Below, piece by piece: positions 1 to 12,997 of a stretch of 64,000 nucleotides of DNA. A program made the translations under genes and the position numbers. The notes under the pieces were generated by a model. That model saw only the letters and a program-made list of their open reading frames with translations, was not told the origin of the DNA and ran no database searches. Every line of letters starts with the position of its first letter. Position 1 is the stretch's first letter. The stretch lies in assembly GCA_028554795.2 (NCBI GenBank), contig CM068825.1, positions 155,549,053-155,613,052 on the forward strand, given 5' to 3'. This stretch comes from Sinohyriopsis cumingii (taxonomy: Eukaryota > Mollusca > Bivalvia > Unionida > Unionidae).

Positions 1-717
1 GATTGTGTATCATAACACTTGATGAATGTAGCCTGTAGATTTGTTTGATAAGTCAAAAAAAAAATAGAAGTGAATTCTGGAGAGCTTGCATTTTTTACGA
101 ATTTGCTGCAATTATCTTCATTTCATATATAGTCTACTGACAAAATAAGAAATAAAATTCTGATTTCTGTCTTAATTTAGAACATATAAATTGCTGCTAA
201 TCTAAAAAAAAATATTTACTTGGGTTTTTAACCTGCAATTTTTGTGCTTTTTTTAATTATTTCAAGTTTGGTTCTATAGTTGAACTTGGTCACAATTAGC
301 ATCAAAGAACTGAAAGCTGAGAAATTTAATAGATTGAAAGTCAAACGAGGCATCATTGCAGTAATAATCAAAATGAACAAGGACAATTTTTTTAAAATGA
401 CCCTAGAAATAATACAAAAAGGTTCACAACAAACTGGAAATATTTGGGATTTGCAATCTTTGACACCAGAGTAGATAACAAATTCTGCCAGGTAAAGCTC
501 AGTCAGACCTATGCTTTATAAACAAATTATGGTTCCATTAGTTATAAATGAATAAAGGGGAGTGGGGTATAAGCCAGGCCACAAAAAATGGTACTCAAAA
601 CCGAGCTCTTAAATCTTTCCACTGCTTTGTAGTTAAAAGATGAAGTAAGACACCGTAATTATCAAAAGAACTTAATTTTAAAAATCACAGCTTTCACTTC
701 ATTCTTTCCTTTTTCAG
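1..717. other. TOM1-like intron, no gene seen
   Basis: AT-rich sequence upstream of the first recognised exon. The only open frames are short, start at non-ATG codons and resemble nothing I know. It ends in a polypyrimidine tract and an AG acceptor at 716-717. Confidence 0.5.
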
Positions 718-780
718 TTACAAGACCAAGAAACTGATTATGATGAGATGGAACATTGGTTGAAGCAACAGGAGGCTGCT
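718..780 (+). CDS. TOM1: TOM1-like gene, internal exon (21 codons)
   Basis: A 63-nt phase-0 exon, with TTTTTCAG before it and GTATGT after it. It encodes an acidic stretch containing DYDEMEHWLKQQ. In TOM1/TOM1L proteins, which are ubiquitin- and clathrin-binding endosomal adaptors with N-terminal VHS and GAT domains, the tail after GAT is a low-complexity acidic linker, and this peptide would fit there. The identification rests mainly on the terminal exon at 12998, with which this exon is phase-compatible through 6395-6437. VHS and GAT exons must lie upstream of the window. Splicing is predicted from sequence only. Confidence 0.55.
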
Positions 781-960
781 GTATGTAATGCTCATTTACT
801 TTTAAATTATTGAAATTAATGTGCACTTAATTTGCACATCCACTTATCAACATTGAAAAGCACAACAATTTTGCATATAGAGCATGGTTCTGCTTTATTC
901 ACACATTTGTGACAACTTGTTGCACAATAATATAGGCCATTTGTGGCAAACATTGTCCAT

Positions 961-1232
961 AGTTGGTGCAATGTTGTTGTTGTTGTGGGGTTTAACGCCA
1001 TTTTTCAGCACACGATAGGCTATGCATGGCGGCCAGTATTAATGGTGGAGGAGCCCGGGAAAACCCCGGCAAGAACCACCGACCCACGAAAAGCTACTTG
1101 CAAGCTTTCTCACATACCCACATTGGCTGAAACCTAGACTCAAACCCACGCAGACATGGGTGAGATGGCAGTGATCTGTAATGGAGAGTGCGTTAGACCA
1201 CTTGCCCACTTGGGGCCCCCAGTTGGTGCAAT
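961..1232 (-). repeat. tRNA-derived SINE copy 1 with 12-bp TSD
   Basis: The SINE body occupies 973-1220 in minus orientation, with a (GTT)n stretch at the left end and the tRNA-like head at the right. It is flanked by the perfect direct repeat AGTTGGTGCAAT at 961-972 and 1221-1232. It shares its body with the copies at 4491 and 63176. It lies in an intron of the TOM1-like gene. Confidence 0.9.
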
Positions 1233-1329
1233 AAGTAATTTTACCAATACAGTGTTAATTTTTGATAATTGATGAATTATTATATCCAGATGGAGGTTTG
1301 TCCTTTTTGAAACTTATGAGGTAAAAATG

Positions 1330-3800
1330 TTTGTTTCCAATCCCTTTGGGGATGGGGAGTTAGGTTTTTGCTGGGGCCCCCTCCCCCTTCCCAAACTCCC
1401 ATTTAATGCCTTGCCTGCTACTTCCCTTATCAGATAGTGAGTCTTCTTCCCTTCCCATCATTTCCAAAATGACATCATATATGTCCATCCTTTGGTTTTG
1501 AGGTACAGCATCTTTGACATGTGGGACCTGCTCAGTCATCGCCTGCCTCTTCCAACACAAAAGGAGGTGGGCTGCCTCTCTTCTCCAAGATTGTCAGGAT
1601 TGATCAATGATACTATTCACCAAGGAGAACAGCTAGTAAGGTTAGTCCATTGAATCCTGTGAGCAATTATGGGATGACTCAAACTCAAATGACACAAAGT
1701 TGGCACCTCCTTTTCTGGAGAGGAATGCCAGGGAGGACAGTCCTATTTTGCCTTCAGGACACTGATTCCAGTCTGGTGGATTCAAATGAGTTCCAAAAAG
1801 AACCAGCATATCCTTCCCGCCCAATGAAGTTCCTTACTCCTTCCAACTTGTCTTGTCAGGTATTGAAGGAGGATGAAGTCTGGATTTTTCATATCCCCTA
1901 AATTTGTGTCCAAAGCATTCTGGTGCTGAGGACAATACTATTTTTTCCAGTTTGCAGCTCTAGCTCTCTGCAATTTTGCAGGAGCTTGTGCAGAAGTTTT
2001 CCTGGTGCCAAGAGTCAATCATGCAGCATAAAGTTTACCCTGCTTGACTCCTTAACACTTCTCCCTTGGACTCTTGGTCATTCATCAATAAAGGTCTTGG
2101 TGGTCTTGGATCTTAAGACTTGAACCCTTGTGACAATTGCCTCCCATGCTGATCACTTTTTGGCTGACTCCTTCAGTCTCTTGAAGGAGGAATCATCTCC
2201 AATGGCACATACATGCTTGCTGGAATTTGAGGCAAATACATGAAGTCCATTCTCAAGACTTCATATACAGGGGGTTGAATTTCCTCGTCAGTCAAGGAAG
2301 AGTTCATATCCCATCTGCCCCTCATTGTGGTCAAGACTTCATTGTTGGCTCATTTACAACTCTTTCCTTGGAATTTTTAACATGGTTGCAGATCAAGTTC
2401 CACAAGGGCAACATCATTTGTGCTCTTTCCTGTTCCAGCTTTTATCAGACTGGAAAATGGAAATCACACAAGGTCCTGCTGTTGGGATCCAATTTTCATC
2501 TCCACTTGAGTTATTGGCTAGTCCCAACTCAAGCCATGAACCCTACAACTTTCTCTACATAGATGCATCTGATTCGGCTTAGGGTGCTCACCTGGAGTTT
2601 GAGAGGATAGTTTTGCAGGGGCTTTGGTTTTGGGAAGAATCATAATTTTATATAAACAACCTAGAAATATGGACAGTGAAAATAACACCTAGAAATGTGG
2701 ACAATGAAATTAGTCCTACATGGGTGTGTCAACCTTGAAGCATCATTTTGTTATGGTTGCCTCAGACAGTAAATCATTAGTAGTGTGCCTAGGGTATCAG
2801 GCAGGTGCATATGCTCCTTTTTTTGTGTGGAAGTTTGAAATCTTCCTCAGTGGGTTGTCTCAAAGGAGATTACCCTCAGATCCTTGTATATTCCTGGCAA
2901 AAGAAATTTCCCAGCAGACAGCCTGTCCAGGCAGGACTATATGGTCTCCACATAATGGTCTTTACACCAGTTATAGCAGAAATGCTTTTTCAAGAGGGGA
3001 TTGACCACTAGTTGACTTGTTCAGAACAATGCTGAACAGCAAGCTCCCCTTCTGTGTTTCTCCATTGCCAGATCAGAGGGTCTTGGCAGTTGGAAGTGGG
3101 ATCCCATTTGCTTATGCCTTCCTGCCTTTCAGAATAGTTCCACTGATTCTCCGTCAAGTTAGGACCTCTGTGTCCTGGTTCATAATCGTAGCTTCCCAAT
3201 GGACCCAATCTCAGTCATGTTTGTACAGTGGACGATCAAGACAGGCTCCTTTGCCTTAAGATTTTGATTGGCTTCCTCTACAGAGAAGGTTTGGAATTGT
3301 CTCTTTCTACCTCTTGAAGGTTTCTTGAAAATTTTGGCAGCCTTCATTTCCAGGCAGATTGTTCTCACAAGCAAGAGAGTTTATCAGTCCCTCACCAAGA
3401 AGGACCTTTCTTTCATGCAAATTAAAACCCATGTGGTTACTTTAAATACTCTGTGGATGATGTTTTGGGAGCAGCCTACATGCAGTCACATACTACTTTA
3501 TCAACCCTTTACCTTTGTACTTTGGTGCACCAGAGCAAAAACATTAACTCTTTGGTTACAATAGTGACCGTATGGCAGGTTGCCAAGACAACTATTAAAT
3601 TACAATAGTGAGTTCTACCCTAAGGGTAAGTGCATTGTTTTCTTATACCAGTTTTTGTTTGGGGCCATCAGTCTTCCTTCATATCGGTAAATCTAGTAAT
3701 GCAGTTGTAGCAAGTATTGTATTACTACTATTAAAATTTAGTTTTATTCAGGGGAGGGGGAGATTGCAAAAACTCCCACCCACTCTACTTTAATGCCCTG
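1330..3800. repeat. Degenerate high-copy-looking sequence, unidentified
   Basis: This stretch has a different composition from its surroundings: more GC, many CTTGG/CCAAG words, and short open frames of 60-110 codons on both strands interrupted by many stops. Several minus-strand frames follow one another, as in a decayed retroelement polyprotein, but I could not recognise a catalytic motif. It may be an old DIRS- or gypsy-type remnant. That is a guess from texture only. Confidence 0.25.
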
Positions 3801-4478
3801 TAGACCTGGTCCAAGTCCAATGAGTAAAGTATTCTTTACATTGGCTTTGACTAAGGCATCAGACAGGAATCATGTTCTTTTCAATTCTTGGCCTCCAATT
3901 ACTATTTGGAGTAGGAAATATTTACCTTAGACCAGGGACTTGGTGTCCCAGAAAAGGTAAGCTGTGTAATAGTTGCAGGTAAGTATTACATACTTAAAAT
4001 TAGTTTTAGCCCCCCAAATACTACACATCTTTTTATTGACTTGGTATAAATTGGAAGATAAACTCCAAGTTTTTTAGCAAGTGACAATTTGAAATTTATT
4101 ACATGCTACTTTTACCAATATGTTCATGAAAACTTCAGGCAAGTGTTTGGCTAGAATTGGGTATCAAAGAGGATATTATTAACATTCTGCGGAGGTTGTC
4201 AGAAATGGCAGATTTGCTTTTTTGTTTCAGTGACTTATTTATCTTCATTATTTTTGGAACCCACTTTAGTATAAGCAAGAAATAGCTGTCAATTTTCTAC
4301 TACCTCCTCAGACATGAACAGTTTTTGTTCAGGTTTAGATTAAAGTTGAACTGTTCATTTTCTTAATTTTTCTAAACATTTTGCTCCTCAGCATCCTTGG
4401 CATGTATCATTATGAAGCAAAGGTATTTCATAGTGCAACATTTACCTTGGGGTCAAAGTCATTCACATGATACTTCAG

Positions 4479-4752
4479 ACTTAAGATACTGTTGTTGTTG
4501 TTGTGGGGTTTAACGCCATTTTTCAGCACACGATAGGCTATACATGGCGGCCAGTATTAATGGTGGAGGAAGAACCCGCGAAAACCCTGGAAAGAACCAC
4601 AGACCCACGAGAAGCTACTGGCAAGCTTTCTCACATACCCACATTGGCTGAATCTTAGACTCGAACCGCCGCAGACAGAGGTGAGATGGCAGTGATCCGT
4701 AACGAAGAGCGCTTTAGACCACTCGGCCACTCGGGGCCCCACTTAAGATACT
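4479..4752 (-). repeat. tRNA-derived SINE copy 2 with 12-bp TSD
   Basis: The body is 4491-4740 in minus orientation. The target duplication ACTTAAGATACT sits at 4479-4490 and 4741-4752. The duplicated target resembles the minisatellite that starts immediately to the right, so the SINE landed in or at the edge of that array. Confidence 0.9.
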
Positions 4753-5356
4753 ACCTCAGGTTTAGATGCTACCTCAAATTTCAGATACTATCTTAGGCTT
4801 AGGTGTTACCTCAAAATGTCAGATACTACCTCAGGCTTACATGCTACCTCAAACTTCAGATACTACCTCAGGCTTCATATGCTACCTCAGGCTTCAGATA
4901 CTACCTCAGACTTCAGATACTACCTCAGACATCAGATACTACCTCAGGCTTAGATGCTACCTCAAACTTCAGATACTATCTTAGGCTTAGATGTTACCTC
5001 AAATGTCAGATACTATCTCAGGCATAGATGCTACCTCAAACTTCAGATACTACCTCAGGCTTCATATGCTACCTCAGGCTTCAGATACTACCTCAGACTT
5101 CAGATACTACCTCAGGCTTAGATGCTACCTCAAACTTCAGATACTATCTTAGGCTTAGATGTTACCTCAAATGTCAGATACTATCTCAGGCATAGATGCT
5201 ACCTCAAACTTCAGATACTACCTCAGGCTTCATATGCTACCCCAGGCTTCAGATACTACCTCAAACTTCAGATACTACCACAGGCTTCATATGCTACCTC
5301 AGGCTTCAGATACTACCTCAGACTTAAAATACTACCTCAGGTTTCATATACTACTG
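4753..5356. repeat. 18-bp minisatellite (TACTACCTCAGGCTTCAGA type)
   Basis: A long run of about 18-bp units built on CTACCTCAGGCTTCAGATA, with variants AGACTTCAGA, AAACTTCAGA and GCTTAGATG. Two larger segments of several units (about 4925-5040 and 5100-5215) are near-identical, so multi-unit blocks have been duplicated. Open frames here are a by-product of the 18-bp period. A second short block lies at 6122-6232. Confidence 0.9.
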
Positions 5357-5389
5357 GTATGGATCTTTGGTCAAAAAGTTGTGTAAAAT

Positions 5390-5870
5390 TCAACAAATAG
5401 TTTGTTTCCCTAAAATACAAAGTGAACATTTAAAAAGGACTTACAGTATTGTGAATTAAATCCCGAATATTCCTAACAGTTCTATCACAAGTCCAAATAT
5501 AATGAGTTCCAAATGAATTCCAGTGGTGATCCGAATAAATTCCAATATTTAAGATGCTGATGTGGCAGTAGCCTTGAATTTACTATGGGCTAACAGTCTT
5601 GATGTATCACAATGATACAATCCCAAATGTCTCAGAATGAAATCACAATAATTCCTAAATAATGATTTGGTCTTAGAAATATTAATGAGCACTTTGTAAT
5701 TCCAGTGAGTAATTTAAATAAATCCTCTCAAATTAAAACGTAAACACAACAATAAGACTATTTCTACTTCAGATGTTAAGGTAGGAATGAGTAATTTTGA
5801 AGTAAACAACAATATACTAAGCTATGACACAGTAGCAGAACCAGAATGTGGGTCAACTTCCATTCTAGAA
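5390..5870. repeat. Dispersed repeat, copy 1 (pair with 30740-31110)
   Basis: Contains the phrase CAGTATTGTGAATTAAATCC followed by AAATGAATTCCA and later TTTAAATAAAT. The same words in the same order occur at 30740-31110. There is no coding potential. I read it as an interspersed non-autonomous element of unknown class. Confidence 0.55.
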
Positions 5871-6121
5871 CACTTTAAATCATCTTCAAGATCAGGAATT
5901 TTCAAGTTAAAAACTAATGTCCTAAACTCAGATACATGATGTGAATTTTTAATTTATAATCAGAAAAATTTTAGTTATATATTATGTTGTTTGCAGAATA
6001 AATGTCTCTAGTCAAGTTGGCCTTAATTTGATTACTGACCAAGGTCAGTCACACAATAAAGATATACATAACTTATAATCATGCAGAAAAACCAATAACA
6101 ATAGAAATTAAATATACACAA

Positions 6122-6232
6122 CACTACCTCAGGTTTCATATACTACCTCAGACTTAATATTCTACCTCTGGCCTTATATACTGCCTGTGGCCTCATATAC
6201 TACCTCAGGCTTCATGTACTACCTCAGGCTTG
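6122..6232. repeat. Second block of the 18-bp minisatellite
   Basis: Six or so diverged units of the CTACCTCAGGCTTCATATA type, about 770 bp downstream of the main array and separated from it by an unrelated dispersed repeat. Confidence 0.8.
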
Positions 6233-6394
6233 AGATGTTTTGTCAGGCCAATTCCTTAGCTGTCAAGTATATAGGTAGATTGAACTTATTATACAGTTAT
6301 TGTAGAAGAAATACTGTTTAGCCTTTAATTAGTAGTTGTGAAAAATAAAATGGAAATGTTCATGTGATTGAAGACAAGAAATTTACTTTTACAG

Positions 6395-6437
6395 AATCCT
6401 GGTGCAAGCAGTCAAGCAGAATCCATCTCAAGCTCTG
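6395..6437 (+). CDS. TOM1: TOM1-like gene, internal exon (43 nt)
   Basis: A short exon, acceptor TTTTACAG and donor GGTAAAT, encoding NPGASSQAESISSS plus one leftover base. It starts in phase 0, matching the exon ending at 780. It ends in phase 1, matching the two bases AA that open the exon at 12998. Ser- and Ala-rich linker sequence is typical of the variable TOM1 tail. Phase agreement on both sides is the main support; RNA evidence is lacking. Confidence 0.5.
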
Positions 6438-6658
6438 GTAAATTTTTATTTTATTATGTAGTGGATAATTAAATGCACTTCTAATTTTTCTTAATGATTT
6501 TTTCCAAAATCCTTTTCTTCCTTTATAATACAGCTGTATTGTTTTCAACTGACCTGCATAACCTATAGTAAAATCTCCCCTATAAGTTGAGTCCATACAA
6601 GTTGAGTCCAGCTGCAAATAACATAAACCCTGGTTGGACATCACATAATGTACTGGCT

Positions 6659-8118
6659 GATCAGGGTCTACTGCACATACCTGTATCTGCTGGTGCATTA
6701 TGCAATGACAGATCAGGGTCTACTGCATATACCTGTATCTGCTGGTGCATTATGCAATGACAGGTCTGGGTCTACTGCATATACCTGTATCTGCTGGTGC
6801 ATTATGCAATGACAGGTCTGGGTCTACTGCATATACCTGTATCTGCTGGTGCATTATGCAATGACAGATATGGGTCTACTGCATATACCTGTATCTGCTG
6901 GTGCATTATGCAATGACAGATCAGGGTCTACTGCATATACCTGTATCTGCTGGTGCATTATGCAATGACAGATCAGGGTCTACTGCATATTCCTGTATCT
7001 GCTGGTGCATTATGCAATGACATATCTGGGTCTACTGCATATACCTGTATCGGCTGGTGCATTATGCAAGGACAGGTCTGGGTCTACTGCATATACCTGT
7101 ATCTGCTGGTGCATTATGCAATGACAGGTCTGGGTCTACTGCATATACCTGTATCTGCTGGTGCATTATGCAATGACAGATCTGGGTCTACTGCATATAC
7201 CTGTATCGGCTGGTGCATTATGCAATGACAGATCTGGGTCTACTGCATATACCTGTATCGGCTGGTGCATTATGCAATGACAGATCAGGGTCTACTGCAT
7301 ATACCTGTATCGGCTGGTGCATTATGCAATGACAGATCAGGGTCTGCTGCATATACCTGTATCGGCTGGTGCATTATGCAATGACAGATCAGGGTCTGCT
7401 GCATATACCTGTATCGGCTGGTGCATTATGCAATGACAGATCTGGGTCTGCTGCATATTCCTGTATCGGCTGGTGCATTATGCAATGACAGATCTGGGTC
7501 TGCTGCATATTCCTGTATCTGCTGGTGCATTATGCAATGACAGATCTGGGTCTACTGCATATTCCTGTATCTGCTGGTGCATTATGCAATGACAGATCTG
7601 GGTCTACTGCATATTCCTGTATCTGCTGGTGCATTATGCAATGACAGATCTGGGTCTACTGCATATTCCTGTATCTGCTGGTGCATTATGCAATGACAGA
7701 TCTGGGTCTACTGCATATTCCTGTATCTGCTGGTGCATTATGCAATGACAGATCTGGGTCTACTGCTTATACCTGTATCTGCTGGTGCATTATGCAATGA
7801 CAGATCTGGGTCTACTGCTTATACCTGTATTGGCTGGTGCATTATGCAATGACAGATCTGGGTCTACTGCATATACCTGTATCTGCTGGTGCATTATGCA
7901 ATGACAGATCTGGGTCTACTGCATATACCTGTATCTGCTGGTGCATTATGCAATGACAGATCTGGGTCTACTGCATATACCTGTATCTGCTGGTGCATTA
8001 TGCAATGACAGATCTGGGTCTACTGCATATATCTGTATCTGCTGGTGCATTATGCAATGACATATCAGGGTCTACTGCATATACCTGTATCTGCTGGTGC
8101 ATTATGCAATGACAGATC
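6659..8118. repeat. 52-bp minisatellite, 28 units, no net indel
   Basis: The unit reads TCNGGGTCTACTGCATATAC, then CTGTATCTGCTGGTGCATTA, then TGCAATGACAGA. The word after the GA at 6659-6660 recurs at 6661 and at 8117, exactly 28 x 52 bp later, so no net insertion or deletion separates the ends. Variants are clustered: CGGC for CTGC around 7050-7480, ATTCC for ATACC around 7450-7740, CTTATACC around 7760-7830. Each unit carries the near-palindrome TGCATTATGCA. A related single unit lies at 10285-10350. Confidence 0.95.
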
Positions 8119-8633
8119 TGGATCTCTGCATTCTGTAATTATACTCAACTTATAAGTGAGTGTAATTGACATTTCGAAGTGCCACCTTAAATAATCATAT
8201 CTTTAGGCCAGTGTTTCAGTACTGTGAATTCATTTATTTTTTGTGGGAATTAGTTTTCATGGTTTTGCAGAAAACGACATGTTTATTGGTAATAAATTAA
8301 TTTATTTTGAAAAATAAATCCAACTGTTTGTAAACAAGGATCATTTAGCCTTCAAATTTGTGGTTTGTAGCAAGAAAAAAGTAAACAGGAACTGATACCT
8401 CATGAAAAATGGTTAATTCACAGCATCAGATTCTGTCCATTTTATCTCAGCACAGAAAAGAATTGTTTAGTTTTGACAGCTGGATTGTACTTGTTTGTTT
8501 GTTGTGGTATCATTATAATAACTATCTTGTGTATTTTAAAAATGATTATTATTTTTGTATAATGTTGAGTCAGTTCACAGCCGTGAAAGTCCATTTGAAA
8601 ATTTAAGTTCCAGGTGCAGCTACCCATGAAATC

Positions 8634-8675
8634 ATATTATTATTATTATTATTATTATTATTATCATTATTATTA
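8634..8675. repeat. (ATT)n microsatellite
   Basis: About 14 ATT units with one ATC interruption. Confidence 0.9.
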
Positions 8676-9161
8676 TGCAGATCAAGGCCTAATCTGCAAA
8701 CTTGATTATTATTACTTAGTGGATGAAGGTCTAATGTACACAACACAGTATTCTATGTGGACTAAGACTGTGTCTACAAAGACATTTCTTTGATAAATGA
8801 AGTCCTAATCTACTGATACATCAGTGATACCTCAGGAAACTTTATCATAACAGTTGTTCCATAATGATTGTTCCATTTTTTATTTAACAAGTTACAGATA
8901 AATAGCAGACATTAAATATCTAATTAAATGAAATTCTGACTGATTTCTTTGTTTGTTTTGTATGCAGACCCAAAATAGTCATCAGCTTTCATTCCTAGGT
9001 AATAATTGCATGATAATTGGTTGTGTTGTCACAGGAATCAGTTCGTAGATTTCAGATTTTTCTTTCTTGAGTCTGTGAATGGCAGGACATATGTATCACC
9101 TTTATGGTGGCAATGTTTGCAGTTTTGAAGGTCTTATAATTTCTACATAGGTTGCTGTTAG

Positions 9162-9420
9162 TAATGGATATGCTTGTATTCATCTCTGATCAGCTTAATG
9201 CCATTAATGGATATGCTTGGATTCATCTCTGATCAACTTAATGCCATTAATGGATATGCTTGGATTTCTGTCTGATCAACTTAATGCCATTAATGGATGT
9301 GCTTGGATTTCTGTCTGATCAGCTTAATGCCATTAATTGATATGCTTGGATTTCTGTCTGATCAACTTAATGCCATTAATTGATATGCTTGGATTCATGT
9401 CTGATCAGCTTAATGCCATT
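9162..9420. repeat. 43-bp minisatellite, 6 units
   Basis: The unit starts TAATGGATATGCTTGGATT and ends with AACTTAATGCCAT. Starts at 9162, 9205, 9248, 9291, 9334 and 9377 are exactly 43 bp apart. Later units change TAATGGATA to TAATTGATA. Confidence 0.9.
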
Positions 9421-10284
9421 CACAGGCTTAACACTGCAATCTGTGGAACCCTTATTTTTTTCTTCATTTTTTTGTTTCCACATCAGATTTCTCAAAAGGC
9501 AAGCCACTTAGCAGTCATAGAAGATCTTACATGAGTGCTCATTTCAAATTAAATTTCTGAAACAAGTCAGATAATTTCTAAAAAAATTTGCAAGCCTTGA
9601 TGGGCAAAAGATTAAACTTGCTGCATCAGTTTCATAAATTTCGTTTGAAATGAGCGTATGTAAGATTCTATTGCATGTAGATAAAGAGTGATTATATTTG
9701 ACCAAATCACAGTAAAGACAGGTTACTTTAAAATGCATTTGGATGTCTCAGTCATTCCACCCTTCCTTTTGATGATGTTATTACAGTTTGATGGGTTATT
9801 ACATTTCTGAAGTATATGAGAATTATAATATGGGTATATTAATGTAATAACACTGGTTGGATGATTAGAAAGAAAAAAACTAGCTCATGTCAGAGGTTTA
9901 TGTAAAGGCCATTTGATAAATTGTGTGCACAAGTTTTTGGAAACTAGACCAAATGGTCAGCAATCAAGGTCGTGACGGTAAAGAACATTAACTGTAATTG
10001 TAAGTGAGATTAACTGTTCCAATTTAAATTTCTCTTTTATTCTCCTTTGAAGAACACACCCATAAACTTTTAACAGTATTTTCATTTTATTCTAATTTGC
10101 TACCCACATTTTATACTTACAAATGATTTGACGGGTCATATTGCATCCTCAAGAGACATAGCATTCTTGAAACAGAGATTTTGACTGATGCCATCCATGA
10201 TGTGAGAGATGGTATGGACTGTCTGTTAGCAGTACATATTCAAGATTAAATCATACCTTATTACCCCACACAATATACACTCAT

Positions 10285-10490
10285 TTGCAAATAACACAGA
10301 CCCTATTCTGCCATCATAATTGCACTGGTTGATCAGGGTCTCTGATTGCTAATTTAATCACTTGAGTCATTTCATGCAAAGTTGAGGTGGTGAGAGTGAA
10401 CTCTTAGTCACTTGAGTCATTTCACGCAAAGTTGAGGTGGTGAGAGTGAACTCTTTGTCACTTGAGTCATTTCATGCAAAACTGGATCAG
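10285..10490. repeat. Single relative of the 52-bp unit plus a 50-bp tandem repeat
   Basis: 10285-10350 contains GCAAATAACA, then CTGGTTGATCAGGGTCT. This is the same order of words as the unique sequence that opens the 52-bp array near 6613-6667. It is followed by about 2.5 copies of a 50-bp unit beginning CACTTGAGTCATTTCATGCA (10361-10482). Confidence 0.65.
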
Positions 10491-12997
10491 CTGTAGCCTT
10501 TAGTGTTTAGTTCAACTGGTCATAGTCCAGAATAGCTTATAGGATTTTGTGTTGTTCATTGCCCATCCATCCATTCATTAGTACATGTTTATTTTTGTTA
10601 CTCATAAACTACTTGAAAGATTGCCATGAAACTTTGCACACACATTTATCTCATGGTCTGATGAAATGGTGCAACTTGGACATCAAATACGGCCACAAAA
10701 ATTTAAAAATATTGTTGCTTCATTTCCTAAACAGATAGTCATATCAGCATTGGGCTTGAATTAAAATACTTCTTCTAATCTCTTGTTGGTCCAAAATGAA
10801 AACAGTGCCAATCCAATATACACTATAAGATAAGAATTCATTATTTCAGACTAGTCCATACAACTTAATTAAAACATACATTTAAAAGATTTCAAACTTG
10901 AAGATCATACGCATCTTATGTACATCAACACATCTACAACATCTATCTGGAATTGTTAATTATTATGTAAGACATTTAAAGAGTAATTTGTTGCAATTAT
11001 ATATAATCAGAGAATTAAAACAAATATGACGTTTCCACACAGATTTCAGGATACAGTTCATGCTATTAGATGTTCTTGTCATTATTGAAAGCTTAGCATT
11101 GGTCAATCAGTGAAAAGAGATGCTTATTCCGTATCAAAGACATATCCAAAGATTTATGTTTAAATGATAATTACATTTTCTAGCAAAACCACAAAAATTG
11201 ATGCCCATTAAAATAACTCAATTGCAGATGTTTTGTTTGTAGCTTTAAAATTATATTGGAAATGTTTCCTTTCAAAACCTTTCGGTTAGCAGTTCTAAAC
11301 CTATTTGGACAGTGACCTAGGTTAGGTTTCTGGCTTTAGCCTCGCAACCCATCAAATGCTAAAAATCCACTTGGGTAGGAAATTTCAAATATATTAAGGT
11401 GGATCTGTTTGACCCACTGAAAACAGCATGGCAGCCCAAGGGTTAATAATCAGTGCTCTAGGTGTTTCTGGTGGCTTTGTTTATAGTTTGTTTTCTGGAC
11501 TGTATATACTATCTCACCTGTTTTATAGTTGTAAATTTTCTGTGTATATCCTTTGCATTCCATTTTTTCTAAAAGCAGCCATTATTACTTTGTGAATTTT
11601 ATTTTATACAGTAGTACTTGAATCAACAATATTTTTGAAAGAATCTTGCAGTGTACAGTTATACTTAATGGAAGTCATACTATGGAATTTAATGTGTCTC
11701 GCTGTTCCATTCAGTTACTTCTCATACACAGGTAGGCCTTTATAGAGGCTTCATCATGTTTCAGCATAACAACAAGGAAGACCACTCTGCATTAACTTTC
11801 AAACAGATCTTCTTGATGAAATGCGTATTAAACAAAAACGAGTTACCAGTCAAAACAAGTTAAACCTCAAAAGTCAACAATTTAGTCTTTGTTCCCTAGA
11901 AACAGACTAAATGTCATAACTGATTCAGATAATACGGTAAAACCTGTCTTGGAAGATCACTCATTCTGTAAAAAATTGTAGTCTCTCATAACAGATAATA
12001 ACACTATATAATCATTAAATCTGTGCATTAAGAACTTGTTCTCCCAGTATAGGTGTTCTCTCATAGCAGTAGTCTCCCAAGACATGTGTTCCCTCAAAGC
12101 AGTAGTCTTCCAAGAATGGTGTTCTTTCACAGCAGAGGTCTTTTAAACATATTTTACTATAATAACCAAATTGAAGAGGTCTTTTAAAACATATTTTATG
12201 GTAAGAACCAAAGAGGACCTTTCAGTAATAGGCATTTAGTCAATATAGATTACAAATCATGAATTCAAATCACAAAAATGACCAATGTGAGAAAATACTG
12301 TAATTACATCACACTTTGCAAATGGACATTGCCCATTGGTAGAAGAGAGAGATAGGTAGTTGATCCTGTTTTTGCTGGCACAGTTTGATGAGAAGGAGTA
12401 ATTTCAGCTATCCACAAATAATGTTTTTTCTTAAACATACTTCCAAAGCAAACATACCCAAACAAAACTAGGTTTAAATATATAGTCCTCATGCAAATTG
12501 TGTGAGAGTGAAGGCAGATGTAATTAAATTTGAAGAATCTTGATCCAGATTATCGAAATAGATTAAATGAATCGTCAAAAAGAAATATATTGATTTGCTA
12601 TGAAAATAATAAAAACTTTTATAGAACTAGCCAAATCATGGAAAAATGTGTCAGCCCTCGAAATATGAGTGTTACTCCATGCATTAAAATTTTAAGAACA
12701 CCGTGCTTCTATGATCTAAATATTATCTGAAGCACTGATATATGTACACATTTTTCTGTGAATAAAACAGCAGTAACAAGTAATGTTATAGTAAAAATCA
12801 GATCATTTCTTGTAATAGATGCAGCCTGAAAATCTAGTAATGCTTTCAGTACCATGCGTAAAAATCCATCCCTGTCAGAAGCCATTGTAACATTGGAAAA
12901 CCATTTATATGCCAATTTGTTAATCTGAGTAACATGTGATACATTAAAACTAAAATACCTAGACTTGTTTATAATAAAACCTGAATTTCTTTTTCAG
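10491..12997. other. TOM1-like intron, no gene seen
   Basis: AT-rich intron. A weak degenerate repeat (CTCCCAAGACATGTGTTC and relatives) occupies about 12040-12200. No exon, RNA gene or element termini were recognised. Confidence 0.45.

Noticed and set aside
4766-5400. Open frames of 70-90 codons with repeated LPQTSDT
   Set aside because: The 18-bp period of the minisatellite creates open frames on its own; frames over the 52-bp array (6953-7228) are likewise artefacts.
8968-8998. Possible TOM1-like exon between TATGCAG and GTAATA
   Set aside because: 31 nt long and it would bring an in-frame TAG when joined to the exon ending at 6437; direct joining of 6437 to 12998 keeps the frame.
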